From: Bradyrhizobiaceae bacterium
GTDB lineage: Bacteria > Pseudomonadota > Alphaproteobacteria > Rhizobiales > Xanthobacteraceae
Assembly (NCBI GenBank): GCA_003963435.1
Contig: RXJC01000004.1
Coordinates: 1-64,000 of the forward strand
Length of the DNA stretch: 64,000 bases
Direction: 5' to 3'
The position numbers and the translations under genes are program-made. This document shows positions 42,982 through 50,720 of this stretch, piece by piece (the stretch's first letter is position 1; the number at the start of each line of letters is the position of its first letter). The notes under the pieces are model-generated. The model was not told where the DNA came from. It did not search any database and saw only the letters and a program-made list of their open reading frames with translations.

Positions 42982-42995
42982 TTGATCTTGATCAA
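42982..42995. promoter_or_regulatory. FixK/FNR-type box between DUF2254 and DUF1622 genes
   Basis: TTGAT-N4-ATCAA is centred 90 bp from 42898 (minus) and 103 bp from 43092 (plus). It is a perfect dyad at a somewhat longer distance than the others. Confidence 0.72.
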
Positions 42996-43091
42996 CGGTG
43001 CGTGACGCGAGCGTGGATCAATGAGGGCTCATGAGGCGGACGCAACGCTGGTCGCGACGGCGCGCCGCGCGCGCAACGAAGATTCTGAACC

Positions 43092-43502
43092 ATGAATTCC
43101 GCCGCCGATCACGTGCCCCCGTTCGAGACCGCCACCAGCCAGTGGATCCACCTTGTCGGCATCGGCATCGAGATTTTCGGGGTGTTCATCATCGTCGTCG
43201 GGATCATCTGGTCGGCCCGATACATCTTTGGACCAAACGTCGAGTCCCGCTACGACAGCTACAAGATCAGCATCGGACGATCGCTGTTGCTCGGCCTCGA
43301 AGTGCTGGTCGCGGCGGATATCGTGAAGACGATCGCGATCGAGCTGACCTTCGTGAGCCTCGGCCTGCTGGCCGGATTGGTCGTGGTCCGCACCTTCCTG
43401 AGCTGGACGCTGACGCTGGAGATTGAAGGCCGCTGGCCGTGGCAGCCCGAGCGCGCGTCCATCGACCGGGCTCGAGGCCGAGAGGAGCAGTCCTCCAATT
43501 GA
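43092..43502 (+). CDS. DUF1622 family membrane protein
   Basis: The protein has 136 residues. It has three hydrophobic helices (HLVGIGIEIFGVFIIVVGII, LLLGLEVLVAADIVKTIAIE, LGLLAGLVVVRTFLSWTLTL). The conserved YKISIGRSLLLGLEVLVAAD and RTFLSWTLTLEIEGRWPW are typical of DUF1622. The function is unknown. It is the last gene of the FixK-boxed region before the composition shift. Confidence 0.88.
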   Translation: MNSAADHVPPFETATSQWIHLVGIGIEIFGVFIIVVGIIWSARYIFGPNVESRYDSYKISIGRSLLLGLEVLVAADIVKTIAIELTFVSLGLLAGLVVVRTFLSWTLTLEIEGRWPWQPERASIDRARGREEQSSN

Positions 43503-43627
43503 GGCGCCCGCTAAAACTGGCGTTCGCCGTCTCCAGCATGCATTTCAGATTGCAGACAAGTCCTCGCGTTCTCGCGGCGATTTTCGCCCGAGTTTTGCTT
43601 GATCACTCCACCCTCTCGATCAAGAGG

Positions 43628-43744
43628 GCGCAGGGAAGGCCGGGTGCCGACAGGCACCTGCGGTCTGCTGCGCGAAATGCACACGCAACAAGAACCGCAC
43701 AGCAGCATACAGGTGGTGCCGATCACTCGGCCTTCCCTGCGCGA
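43628..43744. repeat. Inverted-repeat element, probable interspersed repeat
   Basis: Perfect 15-bp arms (GCGCAGGGAAGGCCG and its complement) bound about 117 bp at 43628-43642 and 43730-43744. The interior contains a further GGTGCC...GGTGCC symmetry. Short frames inside vary and lack ribosome sites. From memory, sequences of this look recur in Bradyrhizobium genomes, but I could not check that. Confidence 0.5.
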
Positions 43745-44137
43745 TGGTCGGACGGCTTATGGCGCGCTCTCCCGGGAGCCGAACTTTCCTTTGGCCTCCC
43801 TCACTCCCTCGGAATTCACCGGCCGCTGCGCCGGTTGACGCAAGAGCCGCCTCCGCAAGAGCTTGACCGTGGCAACGACGGTCAGGACCACACGCTTTAG
43901 CCGTACGCACGGCCCGCCATTTCGCCGCAGTTTTCCCGAGCCCCGTCGACAGGGCCGGAAACTTGCAGACGAGACGAAACCTAGCAGCGCCGTTCGTCCG
44001 CGCGCGGCCACGAGCTCACCGGGGACTACCCTCCCTGCCCGCGCCTCTCGCGCCCGACGCTGCCGCGTCCACCGCAACCCCGGCTCGCGAACAAGACGAC
44101 GACGTGATCGCCCCTCAGGATGAGCCGGGATGGGCGG
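43745..44137. other. Non-coding region, GC-rich turning AT-rich
   Basis: No gene is supported here. The stretch up to about 44130 is GC-rich and repeat-like. From about 44140 the composition drops sharply toward AT, which marks the left side of the transferred receiver-TIR operon. Confidence 0.5.
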
Positions 44138-44154
44138 GGATATACGATATATCC
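44138..44154. promoter_or_regulatory. Inverted repeat GGATAT-N5-ATATCC
   Basis: Perfect 6-bp arms with a 5-bp spacer lie about 120 bp upstream of the predicted promoter of the receiver-TIR operon. This may be an operator. Confidence 0.35.
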
Positions 44155-44271
44155 GAATTTCGGTAAAGAGGAATATTTTTGTGGGGAGGGGTTGACGGGG
44201 TTGGCGGGTGTTTTGCCCGACGAGCCCTGTTTGGCACCTCATTCCAAGCTCACACAATCCCAAGTGAGAGA

Positions 44272-44300
44272 TTGACAGGAGATGCTAGTAGGCGATTATT
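44272..44300 (+). promoter_or_regulatory. Predicted sigma70-type promoter of the receiver-TIR operon
   Basis: TTGACA (44272-44277) is followed after 17 bp by ATTATT (44295-44300). The start point would be near 44307, leaving a leader of about 50-70 nt. Confidence 0.45.
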
Positions 44301-44359
44301 CGAGCCATATTTTTGGTTTGCGTGCCACCGCAAGAGACAGGTTATGACAAAAATATAAA

Positions 44360-45235
44360 ATGGGGTGGAATTTTGTGCCTAAGATTATTGTAATCGACGA
44401 CGACTATTCCACTGAACTAATCGTCGAGAGCCTTTGCTTTCGTGGTTTCGACGCAAAGCGGCTTCCTTCCTTTGAAGCGGCGCAAGGCGCCATCGACGAA
44501 ATTGCCAAGGCCGATCTCGTGATCTTGGACATCATTATGGAACGTGGATCATCACGCGAACCGCCTCCTGCAAGTGGAAATCGCGCGACTGGAATGGAGC
44601 TGCTTCGGCGCATACGCGAGCGAAAAAGCGACCTTCCTGTTCTGGTTTTCTCGGCTACCAATGACTCGGACCTAATTGATGCGATTACAAGGGATAGTCA
44701 CTCAAGATTTCTGTCCAAGTGGAACACCCCGAGCCTCAGCGACCTGCTTTTCGCAATTCAGTCCTTAACAGGCGACAATAGCATCAGGCCTTCCAAGGCA
44801 CGAAGTTTCATAGTTCACGGCCACGACACCACCCAGAAACTTGCGCTAAAGAACTACCTTCAAAACGTTCTGAGGTTACCCGAGCCCATCATCCTGCACG
44901 AACAACCTTCGCTTGGGCGCACCATCATCGAAAAGCTGGAGTCGTTAGCATCGACCACAGACATAGCGTTCGTGCTTCTTACTCCAGACGACAAGGTATC
45001 TGAAGGCGACGGCACAAACGATGAAAAGCGTCGTGCCCGCCAGAATGTAATATTTGAGCTAGGATATTTTCTTGGAATTTTCGGCCGCAGCTCTGGTCGA
45101 GTAATCTTGCTTTACAAGGGAAAGCTCGATCTCCCGAGCGACCTGTCCGGCGTGGTTTACATCGATATTTCAAACGGCGTTGAAGCCGCCGGAGAAGACA
45201 TGAGGAGGGAACTTGCACATGTCATCGGAGCGTGA
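44360..45235 (+). CDS. Response-regulator receiver fused to TIR-like nucleotide-binding domain
   Basis: The protein has 291 residues. GTG 44375 preceded by GGGGTGG is a credible alternative start that removes five residues. Residues about 8-135 form a receiver: acidic patch VIDDD, phospho-acceptor Asp in VILDIIM, Ser/Thr in LVFSATND and Lys in FLSKW. Residues about 148-290 match the TIR-like domain found in Cap12, PycTIR and related predicted nucleotide-binding proteins. The markers are FIVHGHD, ILHEQPSLGRTIIEKLE, VLLTPDDK, RARQNVIFELGYFLG, ILLYKG and LPSDLSGVVYIDI. Such domains are NAD-degrading immune effectors. The gene is AT-rich against its surroundings and overlaps the kinase gene. I infer a phosphorylation-gated NADase. 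Confidence 0.88.
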   Translation: MGWNFVPKIIVIDDDYSTELIVESLCFRGFDAKRLPSFEAAQGAIDEIAKADLVILDIIMERGSSREPPPASGNRATGMELLRRIRERKSDLPVLVFSATNDSDLIDAITRDSHSRFLSKWNTPSLSDLLFAIQSLTGDNSIRPSKARSFIVHGHDTTQKLALKNYLQNVLRLPEPIILHEQPSLGRTIIEKLESLASTTDIAFVLLTPDDKVSEGDGTNDEKRRARQNVIFELGYFLGIFGRSSGRVILLYKGKLDLPSDLSGVVYIDISNGVEAAGEDMRRELAHVIGA

Positions 45236-46061
45236 CGACAAGCGCACGATCGAAATCCTCGAACGAAAGTGCACTGCTCTGCAGGCGGAGCTCGACACCG
45301 TTAAAATTGAGCAAGCCAACTATTTACAAAACATTTCACATCAACTGGTCGCTCCACTCAATGCAATAAAGTGGCACATCGAAAACCTCACCTCAGGCCG
45401 GATGACCAATATCGATCGAGCCAAGAAGGTTATGCGGTCCGTCTATTCTCAATCTACAATCGCCGTACACTTGGCTAAGAACTTCGCGCTTATGTCCAAC
45501 CTGGAAGGAGATCATGCGCTGACGGCTCTTAAAGAGCCGCTTCAACCAGTATCGCTTTGTAGGTTGGCGATAAACTTGGCCGACGATTTTCAACCATTAG
45601 GATGGGATAAAGAGATCGATATTGCGGTGGACAAGACCAATTTCGAAACGGCATCAGAAGTACTGGTAATGAAGCCATTGATCAATCAAGTTCTGAGCAA
45701 CGTAATCGAGAACGCCGTCAAGTATTCAAACCCTGGCTCGAAGATCTTGATAGGTGGGAAATACAATAAGGACCACGACTCGGTATCAGTTGTAATTCGC
45801 AATCATGGGATTCCACTCCCAGCACAAGTCGCTGATGTATTCAAGCGAGGATATCGTAGCGATTCAGCTAAGAACAAATACCCGGCAGGAACAGGCTTCG
45901 GTCTCTTTATTGCTAAGCGGATCGTCGAAATTCACGAAGGTACAATCTCTGCGCAGATGCTCGGACGAGATGAGGTAGTCTTCACCATAACTCTTTCCGT
46001 TCGAGGCTTGGAAGGAAAGGCGAGATTCCGTGAACCAAAAAACCGTTCTTCTCGTCGATGA
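45219..46061 (+). CDS. Soluble histidine kinase of the receiver-TIR operon
   Basis: The protein has 280 residues. ATG 45219 lies eight bases after GAGGAGGGA and overlaps the receiver-TIR stop by 17 bp. An N-terminal coiled coil (LERKCTALQAELDTVK) leads straight into the H-box ISHQLVAPLNAIKWHIENL. The ATPase part has N-box INQVLSNVIENAVKYS and G2-box GTGFGLFIAKRIVEIHEG. The usual DxGxG of the G1-box is replaced by IRNHGIPLP, an Asp-to-Asn change. No membrane or recognisable sensor domain is present, so the trigger must act on the coiled coil or core, or through another protein. It is expected to phosphorylate both receivers of the operon. Confidence 0.9.
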   Translation: MSSERDDKRTIEILERKCTALQAELDTVKIEQANYLQNISHQLVAPLNAIKWHIENLTSGRMTNIDRAKKVMRSVYSQSTIAVHLAKNFALMSNLEGDHALTALKEPLQPVSLCRLAINLADDFQPLGWDKEIDIAVDKTNFETASEVLVMKPLINQVLSNVIENAVKYSNPGSKILIGGKYNKDHDSVSVVIRNHGIPLPAQVADVFKRGYRSDSAKNKYPAGTGFGLFIAKRIVEIHEGTISAQMLGRDEVVFTITLSVRGLEGKARFREPKNRSSRR

Positions 46062-46464
46062 TGAACAAGGCTTGCTCGAAGCGCTTGCCGACGCTCTCGA
46101 GTTTGAGGGTTATCGAGTTCTCAAGGCAACAAATGTGCAATCAGCAATAGAAATCCTTGAACGCGAATCGGTTGATCTCGCAACTGTAGATATAATGATT
46201 CCACCGGGCGAGGCGTTAGAGAACAAAACCACCAGTCGAAATGCCGGGATCTGGTTGTGTGAGCATATTACCCGGAGATGGCCGAAGATCGATGTCTTCT
46301 GTTTGAGCGTAGTGAGTGAGGAAAGCGCAATAAGAAAAATCGAATCTTTCGGTGTCAAGTTTCTGCGAAAAGGTGAGACGCCTTTGCGAACTGTCTTAAA
46401 CATGATGCGCTCCCGCCTCACAGGGATAGCATATTCAACAGATCCCAATATTGGTCGACGATAA
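46030..46464 (+). CDS. Single-domain response regulator of the receiver-TIR operon
   Basis: The protein has 144 residues from GTG 46030, overlapping the kinase gene by 32 bp. The receiver has VLLVDDEQGLLEALADALE, phospho-acceptor Asp in ATVDIMIP, Ser in CLSVVSEES and Lys in FLRKGETP. It has no output domain. In Detocs systems a free receiver of this kind (DtcB) acts as a phosphate sink that keeps the effector off. The same role is inferred here. A P-G-E-A-L-E insert after the phospho-Asp loop is also seen, in altered form, in the receiver-TIR protein. Confidence 0.88.
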   Translation: MNQKTVLLVDDEQGLLEALADALEFEGYRVLKATNVQSAIEILERESVDLATVDIMIPPGEALENKTTSRNAGIWLCEHITRRWPKIDVFCLSVVSEESAIRKIESFGVKFLRKGETPLRTVLNMMRSRLTGIAYSTDPNIGRR

Positions 46465-46480
46465 TTGCGATCAGCAGCTC

Positions 46481-46558
46481 GGATGGGTAGAGCGAAGCGA
46501 AACCCATCACATCCGACATGAATGCTTGATGGGTTTCGCTGGATCTTCCATCCTACGG
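46481..46558. repeat. Palindromic repeat remnant
   Basis: GATGGGT and ACCCATC arms flank AGAGCGAAGCGAA, followed by a partial inverted copy (GATGGGTTTCGCT). Such units are typical of short interspersed palindromes in Bradyrhizobium. It lies between the operon end and a convergent gene. Confidence 0.5.
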
Positions 46559-46563
46559 GCTCG

Positions 46564-47013
46564 TCAACCAGCGCAAGCCCGTTCGATTTCAGCCACGTAG
46601 GATATCCAATCGAACGCGAAGGGGCCGACCGTCGACAGTTTGATTTCGCTGTCGTCTCCATTCTCATAGGCAAAGTCGGACCAATGCACGAAGCCATCGC
46701 TCCGCGACACGAGCGCGGTGATAGCTCCGCACTCGAAGTCTCCGCATTCCGGGCAAACATACAGGGCGACGCGGTGACTGCCGCCGACCGGGACGGACGT
46801 CAGACGTTGCGCGAATTCGTCGTTGAGGCGAAGGGCAAGCTCGGGCTCTCGTTGAGGGACCGAAAGACAACCGGACAAATCGAAGTTGGACGCGCCGGTG
46901 ACAGCAAGGAGAGATTGCCCGTTGACGACAAAATCGAACGTGTACCTCTCCATCTTCGTGGGGCTATCGCAGCCGCTTCGATGAAGCACGACAAGTTCAA
47001 GCTGGTCGGACAT
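46564..47013 (-). CDS. Hypothetical protein with CxxC pair
   Basis: The protein has 149 residues. The fold is unknown. A central VALYVCPECGDFECGAITAL segment has three Cys and could bind zinc. The C-terminal part is acidic (DFAYENGDDSEIKLSTVGPF). It has no signal peptide. It is convergent with the receiver operon and lies just left of the tRNA fragment, so it may belong to the older backbone or to a separate insertion. Confidence 0.7.
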   Translation of the reverse strand: MSDQLELVVLHRSGCDSPTKMERYTFDFVVNGQSLLAVTGASNFDLSGCLSVPQREPELALRLNDEFAQRLTSVPVGGSHRVALYVCPECGDFECGAITALVSRSDGFVHWSDFAYENGDDSEIKLSTVGPFAFDWISYVAEIERACAG

Positions 47014-47168
47014 TCCCCAACACTCTACGCTTGGTTACGGATCGAAGCACACGAGCGACGCCGGCCACCAGCAGCCACGTCAGAGCTATGCGGCCAAGGT
47101 GATGCAACCCGTCAGCATCGGGCCAAGTGCACTCGCATTCCGGTAATATCAGCAGCTTAGCGGGGATT

Positions 47169-47214
47169 TGGTAGCGGGGGAGGGACTCGAACCCCCGACC
47201 CCAGGATTATGATT
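47169..47214 (-). other. tRNA 3'-end fragment (CAT anticodon), putative attachment site
   Basis: Read on the minus strand, the segment runs from an anticodon loop ATCATAA through TCCTG, a variable GGGTC, a T-arm GGGGGTTCGAGTCCCTC and an acceptor end CCCCGCTA with CCA. The 5' half of the tRNA is absent: the bases before the loop do not pair with TCCTG. This is how att sites at tRNA 3' ends look, and the integrase gene starts about 170 bp away. The other att copy, with the intact tRNA, should lie outside the window. Confidence 0.75.
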
Positions 47215-47380
47215 ACCCGCCTTTTATGGTCTAGCAGCCTCACTGGTGCGTTTTCTTCATTTTTTTTGAGGGAATCGGCGGGATTTCAATCCTTGGGGCT
47301 ACAATCCGGTCCGAATCCTTGGTTCCGCTGGCACGAACGTGGTACGATCGGCCCGAAATTCGTTTTCCAAGGACTCGATT

Positions 47381-48895
47381 ATGGCGGAGAGCAGGTTCTC
47401 GAAGAGGTGCGAGCTGACCGTCAAGGTGGTCGACGAAGCCGTCGCAAAGGCGCTCGAAGGAAAGACTGCGCGTTTTGATTATTGCGACGAAAGTCAGCCG
47501 TACTTCGTGTTGCGGGTCCGCGGCCATTCCTTGTCCTGGCTGGTCAAGACCCGGGACAAGACAATTAAGATCGGCAACGCGATGCCGCCGCAGCACCGCA
47601 AGCGCCTCCCCGAACGGCGCATGCGGGCGAGCAAAGTGGGCGACGAGGACCTCGGCCTGCGGGACGCCCGCCAGAGTGCCAAGCTCGAATGGGCGAAACT
47701 GGGCAACCAAGTCGAGGAGCCGGAAAAGAAGCCTTGCTGGACCTGGGACCAGCTTGTCGAAGGGTACAAGACGTACATCTCGGGCATGCGTGAGGACGCT
47801 CGCGGTCAGCCTGTGTACCCATCGAACGAGACCCAGAACGATGTCCGGCTAATCTTCGCTCGCCCAGAGGTGGCCAAGCACGCAAATAGGCTCCTCAATC
47901 ACTTGGGCGAGCAGTGGTTCGAGGACGTCCAGGAAGCGCTCCACGAAGCGTACGGATTTGACGCCTACCGGAAGTTTCGCAGCTACGGACGAGCAGCACT
48001 GAATTGGGCGCAGAAGTTCAAACGCAAGGAGAGCGGCCTGGATGGCCGAAGGTGGTGGCAGCTAGCAGAAGAGCGCAGACGGACGTCAACAGAAGTCGCC
48101 AAGAAAATCGTCCGCACCAGGGAACTCAAGAAGAAGAAGGCCGACTTCAAGGTCGAGCATCTTGGCAAGCTCCTCGTCGAGCACGAGAAGTTCTGTCTTT
48201 CACGAACGGGCAACGAGCGCATTTCCCCGGGTGTCCGCTGGGGGTTTTGGTGGGATTGCTTGACCGGTCATCGGCGCGGCTCCGGCACCTGGATCGCCCG
48301 CAAGGATATTGATTTCAAGGACCCTCGTCTGCCGAAAGGCTGGGGGCTCGCGACCTGGCAACCAGAGGTCATGAAAAGCCAGAACGAGTTCACCTTACCA
48401 ATCCCCCCACTCGGATTGCATATCATCCGCTGCTGCTTGCGCGATGTGGAAGAGGCAAGCAAGCGCGTGGTCAAAAACCTCAACAGTCCTTGGATTTTCA
48501 CTTCGCGGGTCGTTCAATCGGACGCCGGTATCATTCCTGTCTCAGGTTCGGCTCTGGCTAACCACATCCGGAATATGCGGGGACTGCGCAAAGAGCACGG
48601 CGGCAATCATCGAGATATCCTGAAGGGCATCCCGCCTTTCAGCATGCACATTATTCGCTCCACGTTGGGAGATTATATTTTGGACGAGACGAATCTCCCT
48701 CCCGGTGTCGCCTCACTCATGATCGCCCATGAAATTGCAGGCGATCACAAGTCAGAAATGGACAAGGTCGGAGATACCGGAAGGCGCTGGTATTTCCAGG
48801 CGCAGCGCATCCCGGAGAAGCTCAAAGCGATGGAACTGTGGTCTGAGGCGCTATTGAAGGCGTTTGACGAGGCCGGCGGTCTTCATCCTCGATAA
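47381..48895 (+). CDS. Tyrosine recombinase (phage-type integrase)
   Basis: The protein has 504 residues. ATG 47381 follows AAGGA; a longer frame to 47339 lacks a site. The N-terminal arm-binding and core-binding parts are followed by the catalytic domain. The first Arg lies in LTGHRRGSGTWIARKDIDF, the HxxR box in MHIIRSTLGDYI, the late His in LMIAHEIAGDHK and the nucleophile Tyr in GRRWYFQAQRIPEKL. Its place next to the tRNA fragment marks it as the integrase of the island that extends to the right. Confidence 0.92.
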   Translation: MAESRFSKRCELTVKVVDEAVAKALEGKTARFDYCDESQPYFVLRVRGHSLSWLVKTRDKTIKIGNAMPPQHRKRLPERRMRASKVGDEDLGLRDARQSAKLEWAKLGNQVEEPEKKPCWTWDQLVEGYKTYISGMREDARGQPVYPSNETQNDVRLIFARPEVAKHANRLLNHLGEQWFEDVQEALHEAYGFDAYRKFRSYGRAALNWAQKFKRKESGLDGRRWWQLAEERRRTSTEVAKKIVRTRELKKKKADFKVEHLGKLLVEHEKFCLSRTGNERISPGVRWGFWWDCLTGHRRGSGTWIARKDIDFKDPRLPKGWGLATWQPEVMKSQNEFTLPIPPLGLHIIRCCLRDVEEASKRVVKNLNSPWIFTSRVVQSDAGIIPVSGSALANHIRNMRGLRKEHGGNHRDILKGIPPFSMHIIRSTLGDYILDETNLPPGVASLMIAHEIAGDHKSEMDKVGDTGRRWYFQAQRIPEKLKAMELWSEALLKAFDEAGGLHPR

Positions 48896-48909
48896 CGAAA
48901 GTGGCGTGA

Positions 48910-49203
48910 GCCTATGCCATCCATGGCGCGCTGAAGGGATCGAACCTCGTCGTCCGCGCGAGAGGCCCTGCAGGACACCCATACGCCGACTACTTCGACG
49001 CCGTCACAGGTCTAGGTCTCGGCTATTGTCAGGCGCTGTTGGAAACGTACGGCGGCGCGCTTGAGGTGGAGGAAACTGACTCCGACGCTCTGATCACCTT
49101 GTCCTTCCCCATCGAAAAGACGCCACGAAGCGGCGGTATCAGATTTGGCCACCCATCCAAAGCCGGCAAGTCCCGTCGGATAACCGTACGAAGCGAGGAG
49201 TAA
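48910..49203 (+). pseudogene. Remnant of a histidine kinase ATPase domain
   Basis: In the frame ending at TAA 49201-49203 the sequence reads GHPYADYFDAVTGLGLGYCQ, then ALLETYGGALEVEETDSDAL and ITLSFPIEK. This is the G2-box and final strands of a HATPase_c domain. The frame has a stop at 48907 and no start, N-box or H-box. It looks like the 3' end of a kinase cut off by insertion of the integrase end of the island. Confidence 0.6.
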
Positions 49204-49305
49204 TATCGCTCCATTCGTTCAGCGACCTGGGCATCTCAAAGCACCGCATTCTCGTAAGTCTAGATCGGGTGGCGCCGCTCGATCCGCCCCAGCGCACGGA
49301 GCAGA

Positions 49306-49656
49306 TCAGAACTCAAGGTCGCCGTCTTTCGCGAGCTGGCCTCTGCGATGGATGAGTTTCGTGCCGAAGTCGTCTGCAAGCGCTACTTCCGCCAGCGCGT
49401 ATTCGATAAGCTCGATGTCGGACGATATGCCTGATTTTTTCTTCGCGGCTACGACCAGATCTCGGCAAACGCGGCCGCAGATCCGACGGTTTTCGCCGCC
49501 GAGCAGACCAAATTTCCGTGCCGCTTCCAAGACCGCACGACGCCTGATATTCGGTTGTATCGGTATCCTTGGGCTGTCGCGGGTCGACTTCAAAATGATG
49601 ATCTCCTGCTTGAAAAACCGAGATTTTGCCAACCGTTGAACTTCATTATGGCCCAA
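49306..49656 (-). CDS. Hypothetical protein, possible antitoxin-like
   Basis: The frame has 116 residues from TTG 49656, and the start is uncertain. The C-terminal half has a conserved-looking helix pair (SDIELIEYALAEVALADDFG) and ends in KDGDLEF, a tail style seen in some VapB-type antitoxins. A central Cys pair (RRICGRVCRDLVV) is present. No toxin gene is adjacent. Assignment is weak. Confidence 0.45.
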   Translation of the reverse strand: MGHNEVQRLAKSRFFKQEIIILKSTRDSPRIPIQPNIRRRAVLEAARKFGLLGGENRRICGRVCRDLVVAAKKKSGISSDIELIEYALAEVALADDFGTKLIHRRGQLAKDGDLEF

Positions 49657-49728
49657 AAGACGTCAATCTTTCCCGGCCCGATGCCCCGACCCCTGGCTCC
49701 CCGATCCTTTAGGATAAGCACTAAATAT

Positions 49729-49739
49729 ATGATACATCA
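49729..49739. promoter_or_regulatory. ATGAT-N2-ATCA operator-like site, copy 1
   Basis: ATGATACATCA lies 39 bp upstream of the XRE gene at 49778. It matches the sites at 50597 and 51293, which suggests a shared regulator. Confidence 0.5.
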
Positions 49740-49777
49740 GATAGACCGGGCTAGGTTCTCGTTTGACCGTGCGAATC

Positions 49778-50038
49778 ATGGCTCGGTCAGGATTCGACGA
49801 ACGCTTTCCCGCGCGCGATTCGCCTACAGCGAAGGCGCTGGCAAGAAATGTTCGACGACTGCGCAAACTCAAGGGATGGAGTCAGGACGAACTGGCTGGC
49901 CGCCTCAGGATAAAGCAGACAGCCGTTTCCCTGATAGAGAACAAGCGCGCGAACCCGACACTTGAAACGCTCGAAGACCTAGCGGCTTGTCTCGGCGTGA
50001 AGTTCGCTGAATTGTTCGAAACGCGATCGCCCAAGTAG
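49778..50038 (+). CDS. XRE family transcriptional regulator
   Basis: The protein has 86 residues from ATG 49778; TTG 49763 would add five. A single helix-turn-helix domain fills it: NVRRLRKLKGWSQDELAGRL, RIKQTAVSLIENKRANPTLE, TLEDLAACLGVKFAELF. This is the Cro/C1 type with the SQ.ELA and E.....P pattern. It sits on the island next to an operator-like site and probably represses its own and nearby promoters. Confidence 0.88.
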   Translation: MARSGFDERFPARDSPTAKALARNVRRLRKLKGWSQDELAGRLRIKQTAVSLIENKRANPTLETLEDLAACLGVKFAELFETRSPK

Positions 50039-50108
50039 GTATTCGGGAGCGCGCCCCGATGGCGATCCCGTCGTACTCGAGCCTACAGATGTGCATCGCC
50101 GTCTCGTA

Positions 50109-50528
50109 TCACGGCTTCCTCCGCGGCAATCGGATGTACCCGTCCTTGTCACAACGGAGCATTAGGGCGCGTTCCTGGTACTCAGCGTCGGTTTCACCGG
50201 GATCGCGGTCAAGCCGATAGCGGTCGTCATCAACGACGAATTGCTCTTGAGGGTTCGCATGCCCTTCCTCGTCTGGTCCGCTTAGCCATTGGCCCGGCGC
50301 GGGCAGTCGCGAACAAGTCTCTCCAGCGTTCAGCAACCGTCCTAACAAATCCGTTTCAGCCGACCAAGAAGCTGCGTGGGCCACACGATGCCAAAGCCCA
50401 TCGCGTGTGCAGGACCTCATGACGTCCCGATAAACTACGGCGACGCCATCTTCGCCACTGACAACATTCGACTCGTCGAAACGAAATTCGCCGAGCACGC
50501 GGCCATCCGTCACCGTAACCGTTAGCAT
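50109..50528 (-). CDS. Hypothetical protein
   Basis: The protein has 139 residues from ATG 50528. It looks soluble and acidic (RFDESNVVSGEDGVAVVYRD, QEQFVVDDDRYRLDRDPGET). The tail is basic (LRCDKDGYIRLPRRKP). The perfect ATGATATATCAT dyad lies about 70 bp upstream, so it may be under the island regulator. No family recognised. Confidence 0.6.
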   Translation of the reverse strand: MLTVTVTDGRVLGEFRFDESNVVSGEDGVAVVYRDVMRSCTRDGLWHRVAHAASWSAETDLLGRLLNAGETCSRLPAPGQWLSGPDEEGHANPQEQFVVDDDRYRLDRDPGETDAEYQERALMLRCDKDGYIRLPRRKP

Positions 50529-50581
50529 CTGGTCCTCGATCGGGGTTGTTGCTGGCGCGGGGCGACCGTTTGGTCAGTGAT

Positions 50582-50620
50582 CCCGAAAAACATTAGATGA
50601 TATATCATATCTCTTTCGGG
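50582..50620. promoter_or_regulatory. Nested dyad: CCCGAAA...TTTCGGG around ATGATATATCAT
   Basis: A perfect 12-bp palindrome (50597-50608) is enclosed by perfect 7-bp arms (50582-50588 and 50614-50620). It lies upstream of the 50109-50528 gene. It is the most symmetrical copy of the ATGAT-N2-ATCAT site. Confidence 0.55.
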
Positions 50621-50720
50621 CGCCAGTTTGAGCAAGGGCCCATGAGGATCTCAGATCGCTGCTGCTTGGCCTTTGGCCGATGGGAAGGGGTACCCTGCAC
50701 TGAGCAACCCTAGCCTCTTC

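Noticed and set aside
46522..47160. Plus-strand frame of 212 codons
   Set aside because: Opposite the CxxC hypothetical gene. The minus-strand frame has the better start and composition, though neither is certain.
47169..47245. Complete tRNA gene
   Set aside because: The 5' half (acceptor strand, D arm and 5' anticodon stem) is missing; only the 3' part is present.
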